Positions 11,701 to 26,700 of a stretch of DNA of 64,000 nt are shown piece after piece. The DNA comes from Hermodice carunculata. Lineage: Eukaryota; Annelida; Polychaeta; Eunicida; Amphinomidae. The position numbers were made by a program, and so were the translations under genes. The first letter of the stretch is position 1. Each line of letters begins with the position of its first letter. Under the pieces are notes generated by a model, which was not told the origin of the DNA, ran no database searches, and worked only from the letters and a program-made list of their open reading frames with translations. The stretch covers positions 84,865,868 to 84,929,867 of the forward strand of contig OZ026616.1 in assembly GCA_964020975.1 (NCBI GenBank), written 5' to 3'.

Positions 11701-14700
11701 TCAATAGAACCAGTGGCAGTCAAATCCCATTGATACATGTAACTCCAAAATACTTGCTACATAGCATAATTTCTATGATTTTTTCTTCACTTAAAAAAAA
11801 AAAATCTATTTTTTTTTCAGGGGGGTGGGGGTGAGGGGTAATTAGGTAGGTAATTTTATACCAAAAGGCTATATTCCATAGTAGCTTTAATGAAAAAAAA
11901 AAAATCCACTGGTATACATATACACAATGGGTTTTTCTATCAATCAACTTTGAAACTGACTGCTGTGTCTGTATATTATAGTATACATTCCCATTTAAAA
12001 CCACCCAACAAGAGGAAAAAAAATTGGGATTGTAGATTAAATATTAAACCTCAACAGGAAAGATGAATGCAGTGTAGGAGTGGCCTCTCTATAGAGTATA
12101 AATATTACATTTGAACACACCCCGGATTGAGGAATGGTGACCACAATGCAGGGGTGGTCTCTTTACACAGATGTCTTCCTTGAGTTCTACTGTGCAAAGT
12201 ATTGTAAATGTTTATAAAATCTTAGTTTATGTATTTCATGCAGTCACGATAGATTCAATTGCATTATTTTAGATGAAGTTCCTATAAAACCTTTCCTAAA
12301 ATACTATTTCACTGTGTTTTAGCTAAATTATGTAACTTACAGCATTACAGTGGTCCCTGTCTTGAGAGGCCAGCCCGAAGGCAGGTACAAATGTGGTCTT
12401 TCATTAGAGGTATAATAACACGGAAAAGATAGCACAGTGTTCTGAGAGAGCAGTCTTCAAAAAATATGCGGTCACTCATTGTAGGGGTCTCTCAAGACAG
12501 GTACCACTGTACACTGTACTGGGTTTTACATTGACATAGTCTTCAGCCAAAGTAAACATAAGGGCTGTGTGAACAGCCCATCCTCAGTTGACTTCATGTT
12601 CAACCAATAATAAGTTCCTCTCTAGTCTGGGGGCTGACGATTTTGAAGAAGTAAAAATGTGAATTTCCGTTGCAATCCCCACTGACTTACATCGTACTCA
12701 ACAGGAATGCATGTGTTAACTGACAGGTACCCAAATTGAAAAATTCATTAAAAATCAGAGATCAAGAGTATCACCACCTTCTGTTTAACCCTCCCAGAAG
12801 CCACATTTCCACCAAGTTTCTGAACAATCTGACCGATGGTTTTCGAGAAGTTAATGTATGGACACCAACACCGACGATGGACGAACCATCCATAACCTCA
12901 GCTGACTGACAAGTCACCTGAGGTAAAGGACAAAAAAAAAAAAAAAGGCAGCGCCACCTGTTGAACAAATTAAGGTCTGGGGTCCCAGAAGTATCCCTAT
13001 GAAATTTCAAAGCAATTGGCTATGCGGTTTTGGAGAAGATTTTTTAAGATTTTGCCAAAAAATTGAACAAAAACATTCATTAAAAATCTAAAAATCATTC
13101 GAGCATGACCATTTGAGCAAAATTTGTAACGACCCATCAAAGGTACATTCCCACCATGTTTGAAGTGAATCTGGTTGACACTTTTGGCGAAGTTGAAAGT
13201 GTGAACTTCCACTGCAATCCCCATTGACATTCATGGTACTCAATAGGAATACATGCATTAACAGACAGGTACCCGAACTAAGGGATCAACAGCATCACCA
13301 TCTGGTGAACAATTGTTTAACCCTGCCACAATTAAGCTGCACTTCCACCAAGTTTCAGAACAATTGGTTTTAGAGAAGAAGTTGAAAATAGAGAAAATAC
13401 AAAAAACTGTGAAAAAAAAAACGTTCAACAATTAAGGTCTGAAGGTCCCCAGAAGTGTCCCTATGCCACTTCAAAGCAATTGGCTGAGAAGTTTGCAAGA
13501 AGATTTTTACAGATTTTGCTGACGAGCCCATGCTCAGCTGACCTACGATTAACAGAGCAAAGTAAAGTGGGCCCACCTTGATTGGAAATGAGATTGGAAC
13601 AATCCCCACTTACTTACATGCTTATCAATAGGAATGCATGCATTAACCGTAAGATACCAGAAATGAACAAGAGGGCTGTGTGAACAGCCCGTGCCTCAGC
13701 TGATCTTGACATTCATCACACTTGCAGATCTATGAACTTGAGAAAGGATCAAGGACACCATGTTCTGAGTAAGTCTGACCTTTATAGAAGAACACTTACA
13801 TGTACAACATCAAAGTTCAAGTAGTTCTCAAGTTATAATGAAGAGTAAAATTCATGTATGTTGCACTGTGACCCGACAAACGAGGTCAAGGTCATTCATG
13901 TATGGTCTCAGCATGACCTTCATACAGAATAATTAACATGTGTAGCTAACTCAAAACAGATCTCAAGTTATCAAGTAAACAGTAAATTTCGTGTCAGTTG
14001 TCCTGTGAATTAGCATTAGAATGCCCATTGACTTACATGGTAATCAATAGTAAAGGTGCATTTACCCCAAAGGAGCCGAATTGAAAAAATCATTAAAAAT
14101 CAGGAATACGCAGCATTCCCACATAGTGAACAACTTTGTTTGGCCCTTCCATAAGGAACATATCCACCACATGTAAGCTTAATCTGAGTGACGGTTCTGG
14201 AGAAGAAGTCGAAAATAGCTATAACATACAAAAATTCATAAAAAATTAGAAAAAAACTGCAGCCCCACCTGGTGAACAAATTAACAACAAGGAGTCCCTA
14301 GATGTCTTCCTGTGTGATATCAAAGCAATTGGGTAAGCAATTTCGGAGAAGAAGATTTTTTAAGATTTGTCGAAAAAAAAGAACAAAAAAATTCATTAAA
14401 AATCCAACAATCACTGGAGCATGAACATTTGCACAAAATTTGTAGAAACCCACCCAAGGTACGTTGTCACCAAGTTTGAAGTTAATCTGGATGACGGTTT
14501 TGGAGAACAAGTCGAAAATGTGAATTAGCATTAGAATGCCCATTGACTTCCATAGTAATCAATAGGAAAGCTGCATTGACCGACAAGTACCAGAATTGAA
14601 AAAATTGTTAAAAATCAGGAATCCGCAGCATTCCCACATAGTGAACAACTTTGTTTGACCCTTCTACAAGGAACATATCCACCACGTTTCAGCTTAATCT

Positions 14701-17700
14701 GAGTAACAGTTCTGGAGAAGAAGTCGAAAATAGCTATAACACACAAAAATTCATAAAAAATTAGGAAAAAATTGCAGCGCCACCTGGTGAACAAATTACG
14801 AACTAGGAGTCCCAGGGAGTGTTCCTGTGTGATATCAAAGCAATTGGGTAAGCGGTTTCGGAGAAGAAGATTTTTTAAGATTTACCCAAAAAAGAACCAA
14901 AAAATTCATTAAAAATCCAAAAATCACTGGACCGTGACCAATTGAACAAACTTGGTAGAGACCCACCCAAGGCACATCTCCACTAAGTTTAAAGTGAATC
15001 TGGCTGATGGTTTTGGAGAAGAAGTCGAAAATGTGAATTGTGGACGACGGACGGACGGACGGACGACGGACGACGGACCCTCAAAAAACCTCAGCTGACT
15101 GACAAGTCAGCTGAGGTAGAAATTTATTTAAAATCAGCAATCCAGAGTGTCACCAGCTAGTGAACCTATTTAACCCTCTCACAAGCTACATTTCCATAAA
15201 GTGTTAGAACAATTTGAGGGACAGTTATGAAGAAGTTGAAAACAGCGAAAACACACATTCGTAAATCGCAGCAACACTAATTGAACAAATTAAGGTCTGA
15301 GAGTCCCCAGAAGAGTCCCTACACAATATCAAGACAATTGGCTGAGCAGGTTTGGAGAAGATTAAAAAAAAAAAATTGCCCAAAAAAATAAGCAAATCTT
15401 AAGAAATCCGAAAATCATTGAAGCGTCGCTATTTGAAGAAACTTGGTAGAGGGCAACCTAAGGTAGGGAGGTAGAGGTCCCATCAAATTTGAAGTGAATC
15501 CAATTGATGGTTTTGGAGAAGTCAAAAATGTGAATTTACTTGCAACACCCACTGACTTGTGTAGTACTCAATAGGACTGCATGCATTAACTGACACATAG
15601 CCGAATTAAAAAGTTTGTTAAAAATCAGGACTCCCAAGTATTACCACCTTGCAAATAATATTAGGACTCCCAAGTCTTACCACCTTGTAAATAACTCTGC
15701 TCACCCCTTCCATAAGCTACATTTCCACCAAGTTTCGGCACAATGCGAGTGACAGTTTTGGAGAAGAAATTGAAAATAGCTTTAAAACACAAAAATTTGT
15801 TTAAAAAAATAGCAAAAAAAATCAGAGCTCCACTTCTTGAACTGACAAGTCAGCTGAGGCAAAAAAACAAAAAACAAAGAAAAAAAACCAGAGAAATTTG
15901 GTGAATTAACAGTATCACTGGGTTTTACATTTTTGGGGGGATTTTCATAAGCTCTAGAGAGTTTCTATCCCCAATTGTATATTCCTGTACAAATTGTACT
16001 TATACATGAAGACAATTCAATTCAATACATTGAGGTAGTCTTAACTCATTCCAAACTATGGCGACAGGCAGTGCCAGAACCACTGACTTAAGACTATAAG
16101 CATGTTGGTACTTGAGCGAAAGCTCTTTTAATGAAGAATTTAAATATGCAATTGTCGTCTTAAATCTAAGTAAATATGCGGAAAAATCAGGGACTGGTAT
16201 GGAATGAGTCAAGTGAAAATAAAAATACTGTGAAATTAAATAAAAATTTACAATATTAGTGGGTTTTACATTTACATACAGTCTTTTTCCTCTTGTCACT
16301 GTATTTCTCCACGGCTTCCTTTAAGTACTTATGCAGCCCTGGCATGGGTACCAGATCCACATCCACAAAGAAGGCATGGGACGTCTCTGCCTGCTCCATG
16401 GCCACATTGCGAAGGTAATTTATGGGATAAAATTTCTGTAACACATCAAATCCACTAGTGACAATACTGTTGTGCTGAATCCAGTCCCTGAACTCATGGA
16501 ATAAGTATATGAAAGTTTGAGTTGGTACAATAATTATTATTTTATTGAACCCTCATTTCTGGAGAAAAAATATACAACAAAGTAATTCATACATACATAT
16601 ACACACTTAAACATATCGGTCACACAATCAAAGACATGTAAATAAGTAAATGTCATAAAGTAAACAAATGCATACTTACTGATATTAAAACAATTAAGAG
16701 GCCAAGCAAGGAAAAAAATAAATAAATAAACAAGAGGACAATGGTCCTAGTGCTCTGCTGCCTCGAAATGCATCACAATAATATAAAAACTGGAAGCAAA
16801 ACAAGAGCAGGTTGGGTCAACTAATGTGTTTCTTGTTTGATTGGAAATGCAAAGTTCACGTGAAATATTGATCTGGAGGATAGATTCTCCTCTTTGTTAA
16901 TGTTTAAGCCACACCCTAGCATCACCAAATCATTTTTTGCAACTTTACAGGCCTGGTGACCTATAAAAACAGGCATCCATATTCTACAATATAATAGTGT
17001 TGGACATAATTAAAATAACCTATCAATGTCTACCTCAATTTTTGTTTTCGATATATTGACTTTTATCTTATTCAATACATTTTGGCTCATAATTTGTCAA
17101 CCTGTAGGTGGCACCACTAGCAAGTGGTAGAGTGGTAAATATATTTTCACATCATGACCCATATATTACATAATGCTGTCGGTGGCACCACCAATATCAA
17201 ACTCAAACTAAATTTTCATACATCCAATATATCCTTAAGTTTATGGGGCTAACTTGAAAACTGTGCACTGTACAGCATTCATAAGACAAAATTTACAGAC
17301 GGACGGACAGATATGAGTGATCATATAAGCTCTGCGACCTTAGGTCACCAGAGCTAAATATTGAGTAAAATGAAAAAAATAAATGTAATAAAAAAATTTT
17401 CTCTAAAAAATAAATTAAAAAAAAAAAAAAAGAATATGCTTGCCAGCCAAATGAATAAATCCACAATTAAACACCAATTTAAAGGCTGCACCATTCTCTT
17501 TTCCTCTGACTGGATTATTATAATTAGCTGACCATTAAAGATATTGCAGTGAGTACACAAGCCCATCCATGCATGTACCCATGCAATCGACATAGCCACA
17601 AGAAGGTCACCGATCTCAGTCGCCTGGCATTAAACCGATTCCCAAGCAAAGCGGAAACAGGAGATACACTGTTCTGCACTCAGCGATCAACAAGGTTGCC

Positions 17701-20700
17701 TGCATTCGTTTTGCCATTCAACATCAATTGTGAAAGTTCATAGGAAAACAGATGCCTCAAAGGCAAGTTTATATTATAAAATCATATAGCCACAGAAACC
17801 ATCTCATCATGCACAAATTAAGATACAGGTTTAATATCAAGAGCTGAGAGTAAAGCAGTGTAAAGAGAATATATACTAAAACCAAAACCTTGCTGCATGA
17901 TACAGACGTGGGCCAATTCCAAGTCAGTTACATTTCTTTTCAACAATTTGATGCAATCCATACCAAAAGTTAAAAGCTTATAATAGTCATTCAGTAAGTT
18001 TTAAAACATACAAGATCCTGACTGAAACTGTGAAATTTTATTTGTTTGGTAGAAAAAGTGTTATTTCTGGATAGTTAAGTAACATAACTGGTGCAGATGA
18101 TCCAGACATGCTGGTCCTGAAGCCAGTTAATAGACTAGTGAGATGACAGGGAAGTATTACATCCGGATTGTTCCAAGCCTTTTTTTTTTACCGAAACCAG
18201 TCGGGACTTTGCTGCTATAGGCATCCCTCACCACTGGTCTTGCCTGGTATTTTCTTTCTTTTTTTTTTTTGAAATCTGGAAGGGCCTGGAAAACCTTTCC
18301 ATGCATATGCAAGTTTTTCTTGGGAAAACCATGGAAGAGCTCAGAACACAAATTAAGTGTTGGGATACACACGGTCTTCCAAAGATACAACTTTAGCTTC
18401 AGTTGACAGACTGGGGTAACTACAGCCGACCGTGTTGTACTGGAACATGGCACCTCTTGTCACACTTCAACTGTTCTCTTTGACATGCGACTGTCATTAG
18501 TTGATGTATCTGAACACATCACTCCAAGTAGCTCCACTTTAGATACATAAGTGACTTCCCCCTGGATGTCTTAAGTACCATGTTGGTTGTATGGAAAAAT
18601 TTGTCTGGCCAGTATGTAATATTTCAGTTTTCTTGATTCCAAAGAGAATTTCCATTCATCTGCACAATATGTGTAAGCATCAATTAACCTTTGGAGGCCC
18701 AATACAGCGGCACAAATTAGTGTGAGGTCGTAGCATAAGCAAAACGTTTGATTTATTGTGACCAATGCAAATACCAGTCAAAACTCCCACAGTGTCTGAA
18801 AGATCATTTGAAAATATGTTGATAAAGGGTGGAGATAGAAAACCACCCTGAGGAGTGCCCTGAGTCATATCAAAAATAGAACTGTTCTTACCGTTCAATC
18901 TAACTGTTGCTTTTAATAAAAAAATATTGAAGTAAAGTTTGCATTATAGAAAATAAAGATTGTTATGGCATTTGGAGATTCACCACTAGAGTGGTCCCTC
19001 TCTTAAAAGACCACAATTTGGTCATCCCTTGAGTAAAATTTCACTCTGCTGTCCATTCAAAGAAAAAATTCCAGAATAATGGAGTCATTTGTGAGCAAAA
19101 CTCATGACACTTAGAATACATTTGCAAGTTTTTCAATTGACACCAAAATGACCGATTCAGAATTACATGTGCTAATTTCTATTAAGTTAGGCATACATTC
19201 ATACAAATACTGCAAGTAAACAGATATAATTACTAGAGGATCAGGAACTGACCCTGTGCTCAGCTGACTGAGCTTGAGCTTGAGCTTGACTTAAGCTTAG
19301 CCTAGGCTAGGCAAGACAAGGCTAAGGCTATGCTTCAGCTCAGACTGAGGCTAGGCCAAGGCCTACACCTTGGCTATGGTGGTTGAATGAGTAACTGAAG
19401 GATCCATCATTCATAAGCTGTAAGCCAGTATTTAAGTTTGACCTATCGAGGTCAAAATTAACCACACCAAAAGAAGTCCCACAGGTGTTTTACTAGTCAT
19501 ATTCATGGGTAACCATGGATCTATGACACACTATTTCCATGGTATATAAGCCAACATGTCAGTATGAGCCTTTCAAGGTCACTCAAGACCAAACTTCACA
19601 ATCCCAGGAAAAAAAAAACAATGTTTTTTTTCCTATCAACACTTACTGGTAACCATGGGTCTGGGACCCACCATTTCCAAGATGCAAAAGAATATTTGAA
19701 TTTGACCTTTCAAGGTCATTCAAGGTCAAAATGAACATCACCATCGTAAACCCATATGTGCTAGCTTATTTATGTTAGTAACCACAGACCTAGCAGCCAC
19801 TGACATGATATAAGCCAATGTGTCCTTTGGACCCTTAGTTTGACCTTTCAAGGTCACTCAAGGTCAAAAATAACATTACCATCAGAAACCCCATAGGTGT
19901 TTTCCTATCAATGTTTAATAGTAACCACAGGCCTAGGATGCACCATTACCAAGATATAAGCCAATATATATTTGCGGAGTCTGCAAAAATTAGATTTCTG
20001 TGTATGCATTTAACGATAAGTGCCCAAAATGAAAAATCTGTTAAAAATCAGGATTCCATAGTTACAGCATCTAGTAAAGAAAAATGTTTGAGCCTTCTAG
20101 AATGACTATGTCTGTCACCTTTCAGCAAAAATCTGAAAGATAGTTTTGGTGCAAAAGTGGAAAACAGCAGAAACACCCACACCCACACACAAAAAAAAAT
20201 AATCATATTTTTTGTTTAAAAATCACAGCACCATCTGGTGAACAAAGAACAACTATGTGTCCCCAGGATTGTCCTTGGGCAATTTCAAAGAAAATGGGTG
20301 AGCGGTTTTGTTGGAGATGATTTTTGAAGATTTGGCAAAAAAAAAGCAACAACAACAACAAAAAAAAAAAAAAAAAGAAAAGAAGCCAAAATCATTGGAG
20401 CCTGACCAATTGTATAAAATTGGTAGAAATCCACTAGAGGACCATTGCCAAGAAGTATGAAGTGAATCTGACTAACAGTTTCTGAGAAGAAGTCCACAAT
20501 GTGAATATGCATTAGATGCATATTGATTTACATAGTAAAAAACAGGGATGGATGTAGTTACCAATCAGTACCCAAAATGATAAATTAGTTAAAATTCAGG
20601 ATTCCATAGTAACATCAATAGCAAAAACATTCTAACATCCATAAAAAATTAGAAAAATTTGCAGTGCCTTCGGTGAAAAAATTAACAACTAGGGTTCCCC

Positions 20701-23700
20701 AGAAGTATTGGTGTATAATTTTGAAGCAATTGGGTGAGCAGTTTGAGAGAAGATTTTTTAAGATTTTGCCCAAAAAAAAGAACAAAAAAATCTAAAAATC
20801 ATTGAAGTATGACCATTGGAACAAACTTGGTGGACATCCACTACACAAACACTGACACCAAGTTCGAAGTGAATTCGGCTGACAGTTTCAGAGAAGTCAA
20901 TTCACCCAAGGTACATCTCCACCAAGTTTCAAGTGAATCTGGATGATGGTTTTGGAGAAGTTGAAAATGTGAATTGTAGATGGACGACGATTTTGATTTT
21001 TAGCTCAGGTGATGTAGATCACCTGAGCTAAAAATAAAAAAATCAATGGAGCATTACCATTTGAACAAACTTGGAAACAGTACACATGGGGAACTTTGGC
21101 ACCAAGTTTGAAGTGAATCTAGCTGACAGTTTCAGAGAAGAAGTCGAAGCCTGAGCGCATCATGGACACACATACGGACAGATGACTGACCAACCTAAAA
21201 GCTTAGCTTGACTGTGGTCAGCTGAGCTATAAAAACCTTTACTAGGTCACCATTTCATGGAATGTTTTGAACAAGAATTGCAGATGAGACCGATTGGGGC
21301 ATCATGGTCTAGTTTACCAATTAACCTTCCTTTGTGCAGATTTGGCACAAAGGACTCATCTGGCATTAAGTGAAGTCTCAGTCTAACCAATAAAAGGCTA
21401 ACAAATACAATCAAAATGACAACTGATGACGGCTCGGCTCTAGTTAATACTGTCTATAAACATGACACTCTAATAAATGTCTTGAAATGAAACTTATGGG
21501 CCTGATACTAGCATCAAAGGTGAACTATACCTGTCGTTTGTACACAATATGGTAGGCAACATTCTTTCGATTTTGGAGCACCTTAGACTGTTGTACTTTC
21601 TGTCTCAGTTTGATAGCATCTGCATCTGTAGCATGCATTGTGACACTGGCAGGACCAGTCCAGTGCCTCATCATCACCTCAAATACCTACAAAAAAAAGT
21701 GTATCACAAATCACAAAGTTTAACCCTCAGGGCACTGGATCAATCGCCTTCTTCAGCACAATACACCCTCAGTACACCAGAAAAAGCTGTTGACTAATGG
21801 CTGTATCATAATGGCCCATATCGTGTTTCACGAAAAAGAGACTAGGATGCAGGTGACAGTTATGACATGACCATTTCAGGAAGCTTTTTACTTAAAAGTA
21901 GAAATCACCAACTAAACTCAAAGATATAAAGTATAAATGAGAGGAACCGCCCTGACGCATTTTGCCTCTGCAATGGAGGCTTCCTCAGGGGTGACAGGTT
22001 CCTCAGATTTTATTGAATTCTACAGGTATAATATTAAAAAAGAGGTGACCGAAAAAATTATTCTGATTGGCTGAAGTAAAGGGTCAAAGTGCGTAAGAAT
22101 CTTTGAAGTTTGACTTGCATATGACCAACTTATTATGACGTAGTAAAGTTTTTAACGGCAAAATGTTACATACCATTATACATGTGTTAGACCCCTTATG
22201 GTTAAACCTTTCACTCCTTCATATTTTAAAGAGACTTCCACATATGTAAATAGTAATACATGTACTAAAATAGTAAAAGACTTTATTACAGACCAGCAGT
22301 CCATATATAAAATAGTACGGTGAACCTCATTATAACGAAACTCATATATCTGGCATTTTCATTATAATGACAGAAGTTAAGAATCACAAAAGTTTCTTTT
22401 GCTTTGTTGTTGGATTCATTTATCTGACATATTCAGTTATCCGACACATTTCTGAGGGAACAGATGGTGTCATTATAATGAGTTTTCACTGTATATAAAG
22501 TATGACATGACACACAGGACATTTATCACATATGTACTCCTCTTAAAATTGGCTTTCATTTAAGAGCAAACATCCCTGGTATGAAGTCAGGCCTTTTGCC
22601 TTTTCTTTGTACATACACTTAACCAGGAGCTGCCATGCACTCCAAAGACAACTTATCAAGGTTGTTTCAACTGTGAAATGAGTTGACTCAGCCAAACTGA
22701 AAACACAACGTATTTGTTGAAATAGAATATACTTCTTCCACTGCTTACAGTTTTTGGATAATTGAGTAGTGGGTATATTATTAATTTTGTTTTTCCACCA
22801 CCAGAGTATTATTGGACCTTATGTATGTAATATCAATCAATTTTCTACTTCCTATAATGTGTATTATTGACCTTGAGACATCTGTGGTTGTGTACTATTG
22901 TGGGCGCATGGGTCGGTCAAGCCTATTACATACATAAAACAAACATACATATGTACAATGTACCATCCCTCTCATCCAATCCCATGTCACCGTTTCAATG
23001 GGTCCACCCCAGAGGCAACCCAATATTTTTTCCCATTGTCCCTCCATCTGTGGTTCCTGCCCTCCACCATTTGTTTGTGAATGTGGTATATCATGAGTTA
23101 ACTCATTCCACCCTCATAGAAGACCGAGTCAACAGCTTTCCTTGGCGTGCTCTGGGTGCATTGCACCCAGAGCACGCCAAGGAAAGCTGTTGACCATGGT
23201 CATATAATTCGGAATGATCTTCCATGCAAGTTTCATTCAAAATTTGAAGAATAATCCCTAAATTAGTCAAATAAAATTAGCAGACATTTAGACATTTGTG
23301 GGAAAATGCGTCATTAGGGTGGAATGAGTTAATGGCCACCTGAAGCTAAAATTAACCCTATCTGTACCATGACACTGTTTCTTCACTTGATTAAATTTTG
23401 TTGACCATGACCTCATTTTCAAGGTCACAGAAGCTGTGTATCTGCAAAGGTGGACCCATGAGACAGCACTTTGCATTGAAGTGACACTGGTCTTTTTTAT
23501 TTTTCAACAGATACATCTGTTGATAAACACAATATGCAAGACTGTCCAATATGATGTACACATCACATCCAAACTACCTGTTTGTCATTCTGTGCATTAA
23601 CAGAAATACTGCCTTTTGAAACTAGAATTAAGAAGATATAAGCCAATATGTGAAAACTGCCGAGTCAGCAGAAAAATGCAACAAGAATTTGACCTTGATT

Positions 23701-26700
23701 TTTGACCTCAAGGTTATACATTATAATATGGGAAAATTTCCCAGACCAATAGATTATCTTTACCAAATTAGGAGGCAATGGGTCAAGAGGGGACAGAAAT
23801 ATAATACAAGGGAAACAAGATATGTGGCAGGGACGGAGACAGTGGTCAGCGGACGGCGGGACCAGACACTATATGCATCCCGAAGGGGGATGCATAATTA
23901 GATGATATGAGACAGGTCCTATCTCATATGAAAAAAGATGAGTCTATGAATTGGGTAGCTCATATCTGCTGTTTTCAAATTTAAAACCTAAAAGAGCATG
24001 GCCATATCAAATCTGGGGTCCCTTAATTTTCTATCCATTTTTTTTTTTTTTTTCATATTAACCTGAACAACCAATGTTACACTTTGCCTTGGTCAGTATT
24101 GTTTCCTCTGGTTAATACTGATCATGTCTACCATTTGAAAAATCCATAATTGTACATTCTTCACCCACAATAAGTGAATGACATTTACCGGAAATCTGTC
24201 GAGTGTGAACTGGGTCATCAAGGTAACATCTGGGGTTTTATAGACTTGTTTGACTTTATCACTGATGAAGTTTGTGTGTGTCCTTCTTTTCATGGTCGTG
24301 GCAAGACGGAATTCATAACACCAGTCATTGGCATTGAGCTGGAAAAAAAAAGAAGACTGGATGTAGGCATCAATGATTGTGCAGCGTCAACATATATTAG
24401 ACTTAAAAAAAAAAAAAAGAGAGAGAGAGATCCTTTGATTACTTTTTCAAGTTGTGTGCATTCCTATTGGCTAACTCAAGGTAATTTCTAGTCATGTCAC
24501 TTGCTGCAGTAAAGCTATATACAAGTATTGAGTGACAATGTAAAAAAAGTAGTTTATGTGTTCTCAACTGCACTCCATGTCCAACTCTTAAAAGACTGAA
24601 AAGATTGGTCACGGAGCTATTCTAGTACATGTTAAAATTTCTACGTTTTTCCCCTCCTGTGGTACTTGTGCTGGGATAAGCACAGCTGAATTACATAACA
24701 TGTATATATCTGTTTTATGTATATTTTTGTGCAATATGTAGTGTAATGTTTAATGTAGATCTGTTGTTTATTCATCACCATTTTTCACGATGTTTCAAAG
24801 TCTGCATGGACAAGTTATCAATAGAAACTATGCATACTGCACTATGTACTTGTCCAAGTGGCAAAATGCCCCAAGTTTACAATATCATTCATTTAATTCA
24901 CCAAAAGACAGCTGGAATATACTTTGTATGTCTTGTTCCTGGCAACTTCAGTGACACCCATAATGTACTTTGACCATGTCATTTGCCGACATGTTTTTTA
25001 TCGTTGGAAATCTTAGAATCTCAGCTTCATATCTGACAAGGCCCCCTATTGGCTAAAACAATGTATTTGGCATTTTCATGTATGCATACAGGTCATATAT
25101 TCATTCATAAAATCATTCTGAGCCTTACTTTCCTATTGGCAAGCTTTGTATTGACATAATTTTAGAATGATACATTTACTGATATCAGCCAATAGGGGCA
25201 AAGTATTCTCCAATGACATCATCCGCACCTCATTACAAAATACTGGCAGCCACTTTGACACCACAAGATTTTCCTATATTTTGTATGCACAAACACAAAA
25301 ATTTTACTGTTCCTTATCAAACTACCACACAAAACGGTCTTATGATGTCTCCTCTAATGAAAGAGAGGAACACTCGCTGCATTTTATGAAAGACGAGTTC
25401 CAATGGCTGGCAACGCCATCCCAATCTGGGTCACGCATACTGAACGAACATAAATACAATTACATTTTGCCGACATTTCAAATTTTGTAACCAAATTCTG
25501 ACTATTAATCTCATATATTTTGACAATCATGCAAGATCATTCCATTTATGCCTCTGGAATTCATTAAATATCTTCGCACATTAATTTCATGGTGTTCCAT
25601 ACATGTCAAGTGCTGTGAACCACTACGATGCCAAGAGGCAGCATGTGGGTTTGTAAAGACGATGCATTTACACAACATGGGGCCCTTGCAGCTAGGGTGA
25701 TGCATTTATACATCAAGTGCCATTGAAGGGTTAAAAAATATACACGTTTAAAACAAATAAGATGTCTACCTGATTGGTTCATATTGTGTTACCAGTAGTT
25801 CTTTCAAGTATATTCTGTTTGGCGTTTTGACCCACTGAGCTGACATGATGAGCGTTATGGGTTAAAACATTGTGACAAAGTGCATTTGATCAAATCACTG
25901 ATTTTAACACAGACTGGTGGCTTCTTGATTGAGACAAACTGTTTCACAGGACAAGCAGACGTTTGAGCCTCAAAATGGCAAACAAAACACACAATTTTAC
26001 ATGACAAGCAACTTGCACAACCAAAAAAAAAAAAAAAAAAAAAATTGTGAGACAGAAAAAGCACTTATTAAGCTTTTTAAAGCTGTACAAATGAATTTCC
26101 AGAGAGCACTCTTCAAGCATGTTTTCAGCATACCCTGTCTATGTCACTTTTTGGAGATTCTTCTGGGCGACAAGGCAGTGTTGAAGTTCTGAGCAACTCT
26201 CCATTCATGTTGTGTATACTCTCAATTGTCTCCTTTATGTTCTCCTGTGTTGCATCTTTAGTGAATTGATCCACGCTGCCAGACCACAGCGCCATCTGAA
26301 TCATAAACCATTTCAACGCAGCATGAAAAGAAGAAAGTGGAGTTAACTGTTTATTTCATAGGGAAATGTGGGGAAGGCAAAACCTGTATTAACCTCCCTC
26401 CCATGTCAGATTAACCCTTTCCCCCTCAAATTGGCCAAAAGTACATGGATATAAATTATCTATTTAATGCTTTTCTTTTTGCTTCTTAATTTCATGTAAG
26501 TAAGTAATAATTTTATTGACAAAATCGATTCATTGCTGGTTCATCAGTCACACAAATAGAAAACAGACATACAAAGTAACAAGTCTACATATTGTTGAGG
26601 ACAAACATCAATACACATCAATAGAAACTAGGAGATCTACCTACAAAGTTGCATTCCGTCCATTCACAACATTAGCTAAAAAACTATGGTTACAGAAAGG

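Noticed and set aside
25167-25490. 107-aa plus-strand ORF
   Set aside because: No domain, and composition is like the surrounding intron. Inverted CCCCTATTGGCT motifs nearby (25043 and 25185) suggest decayed repeat instead.
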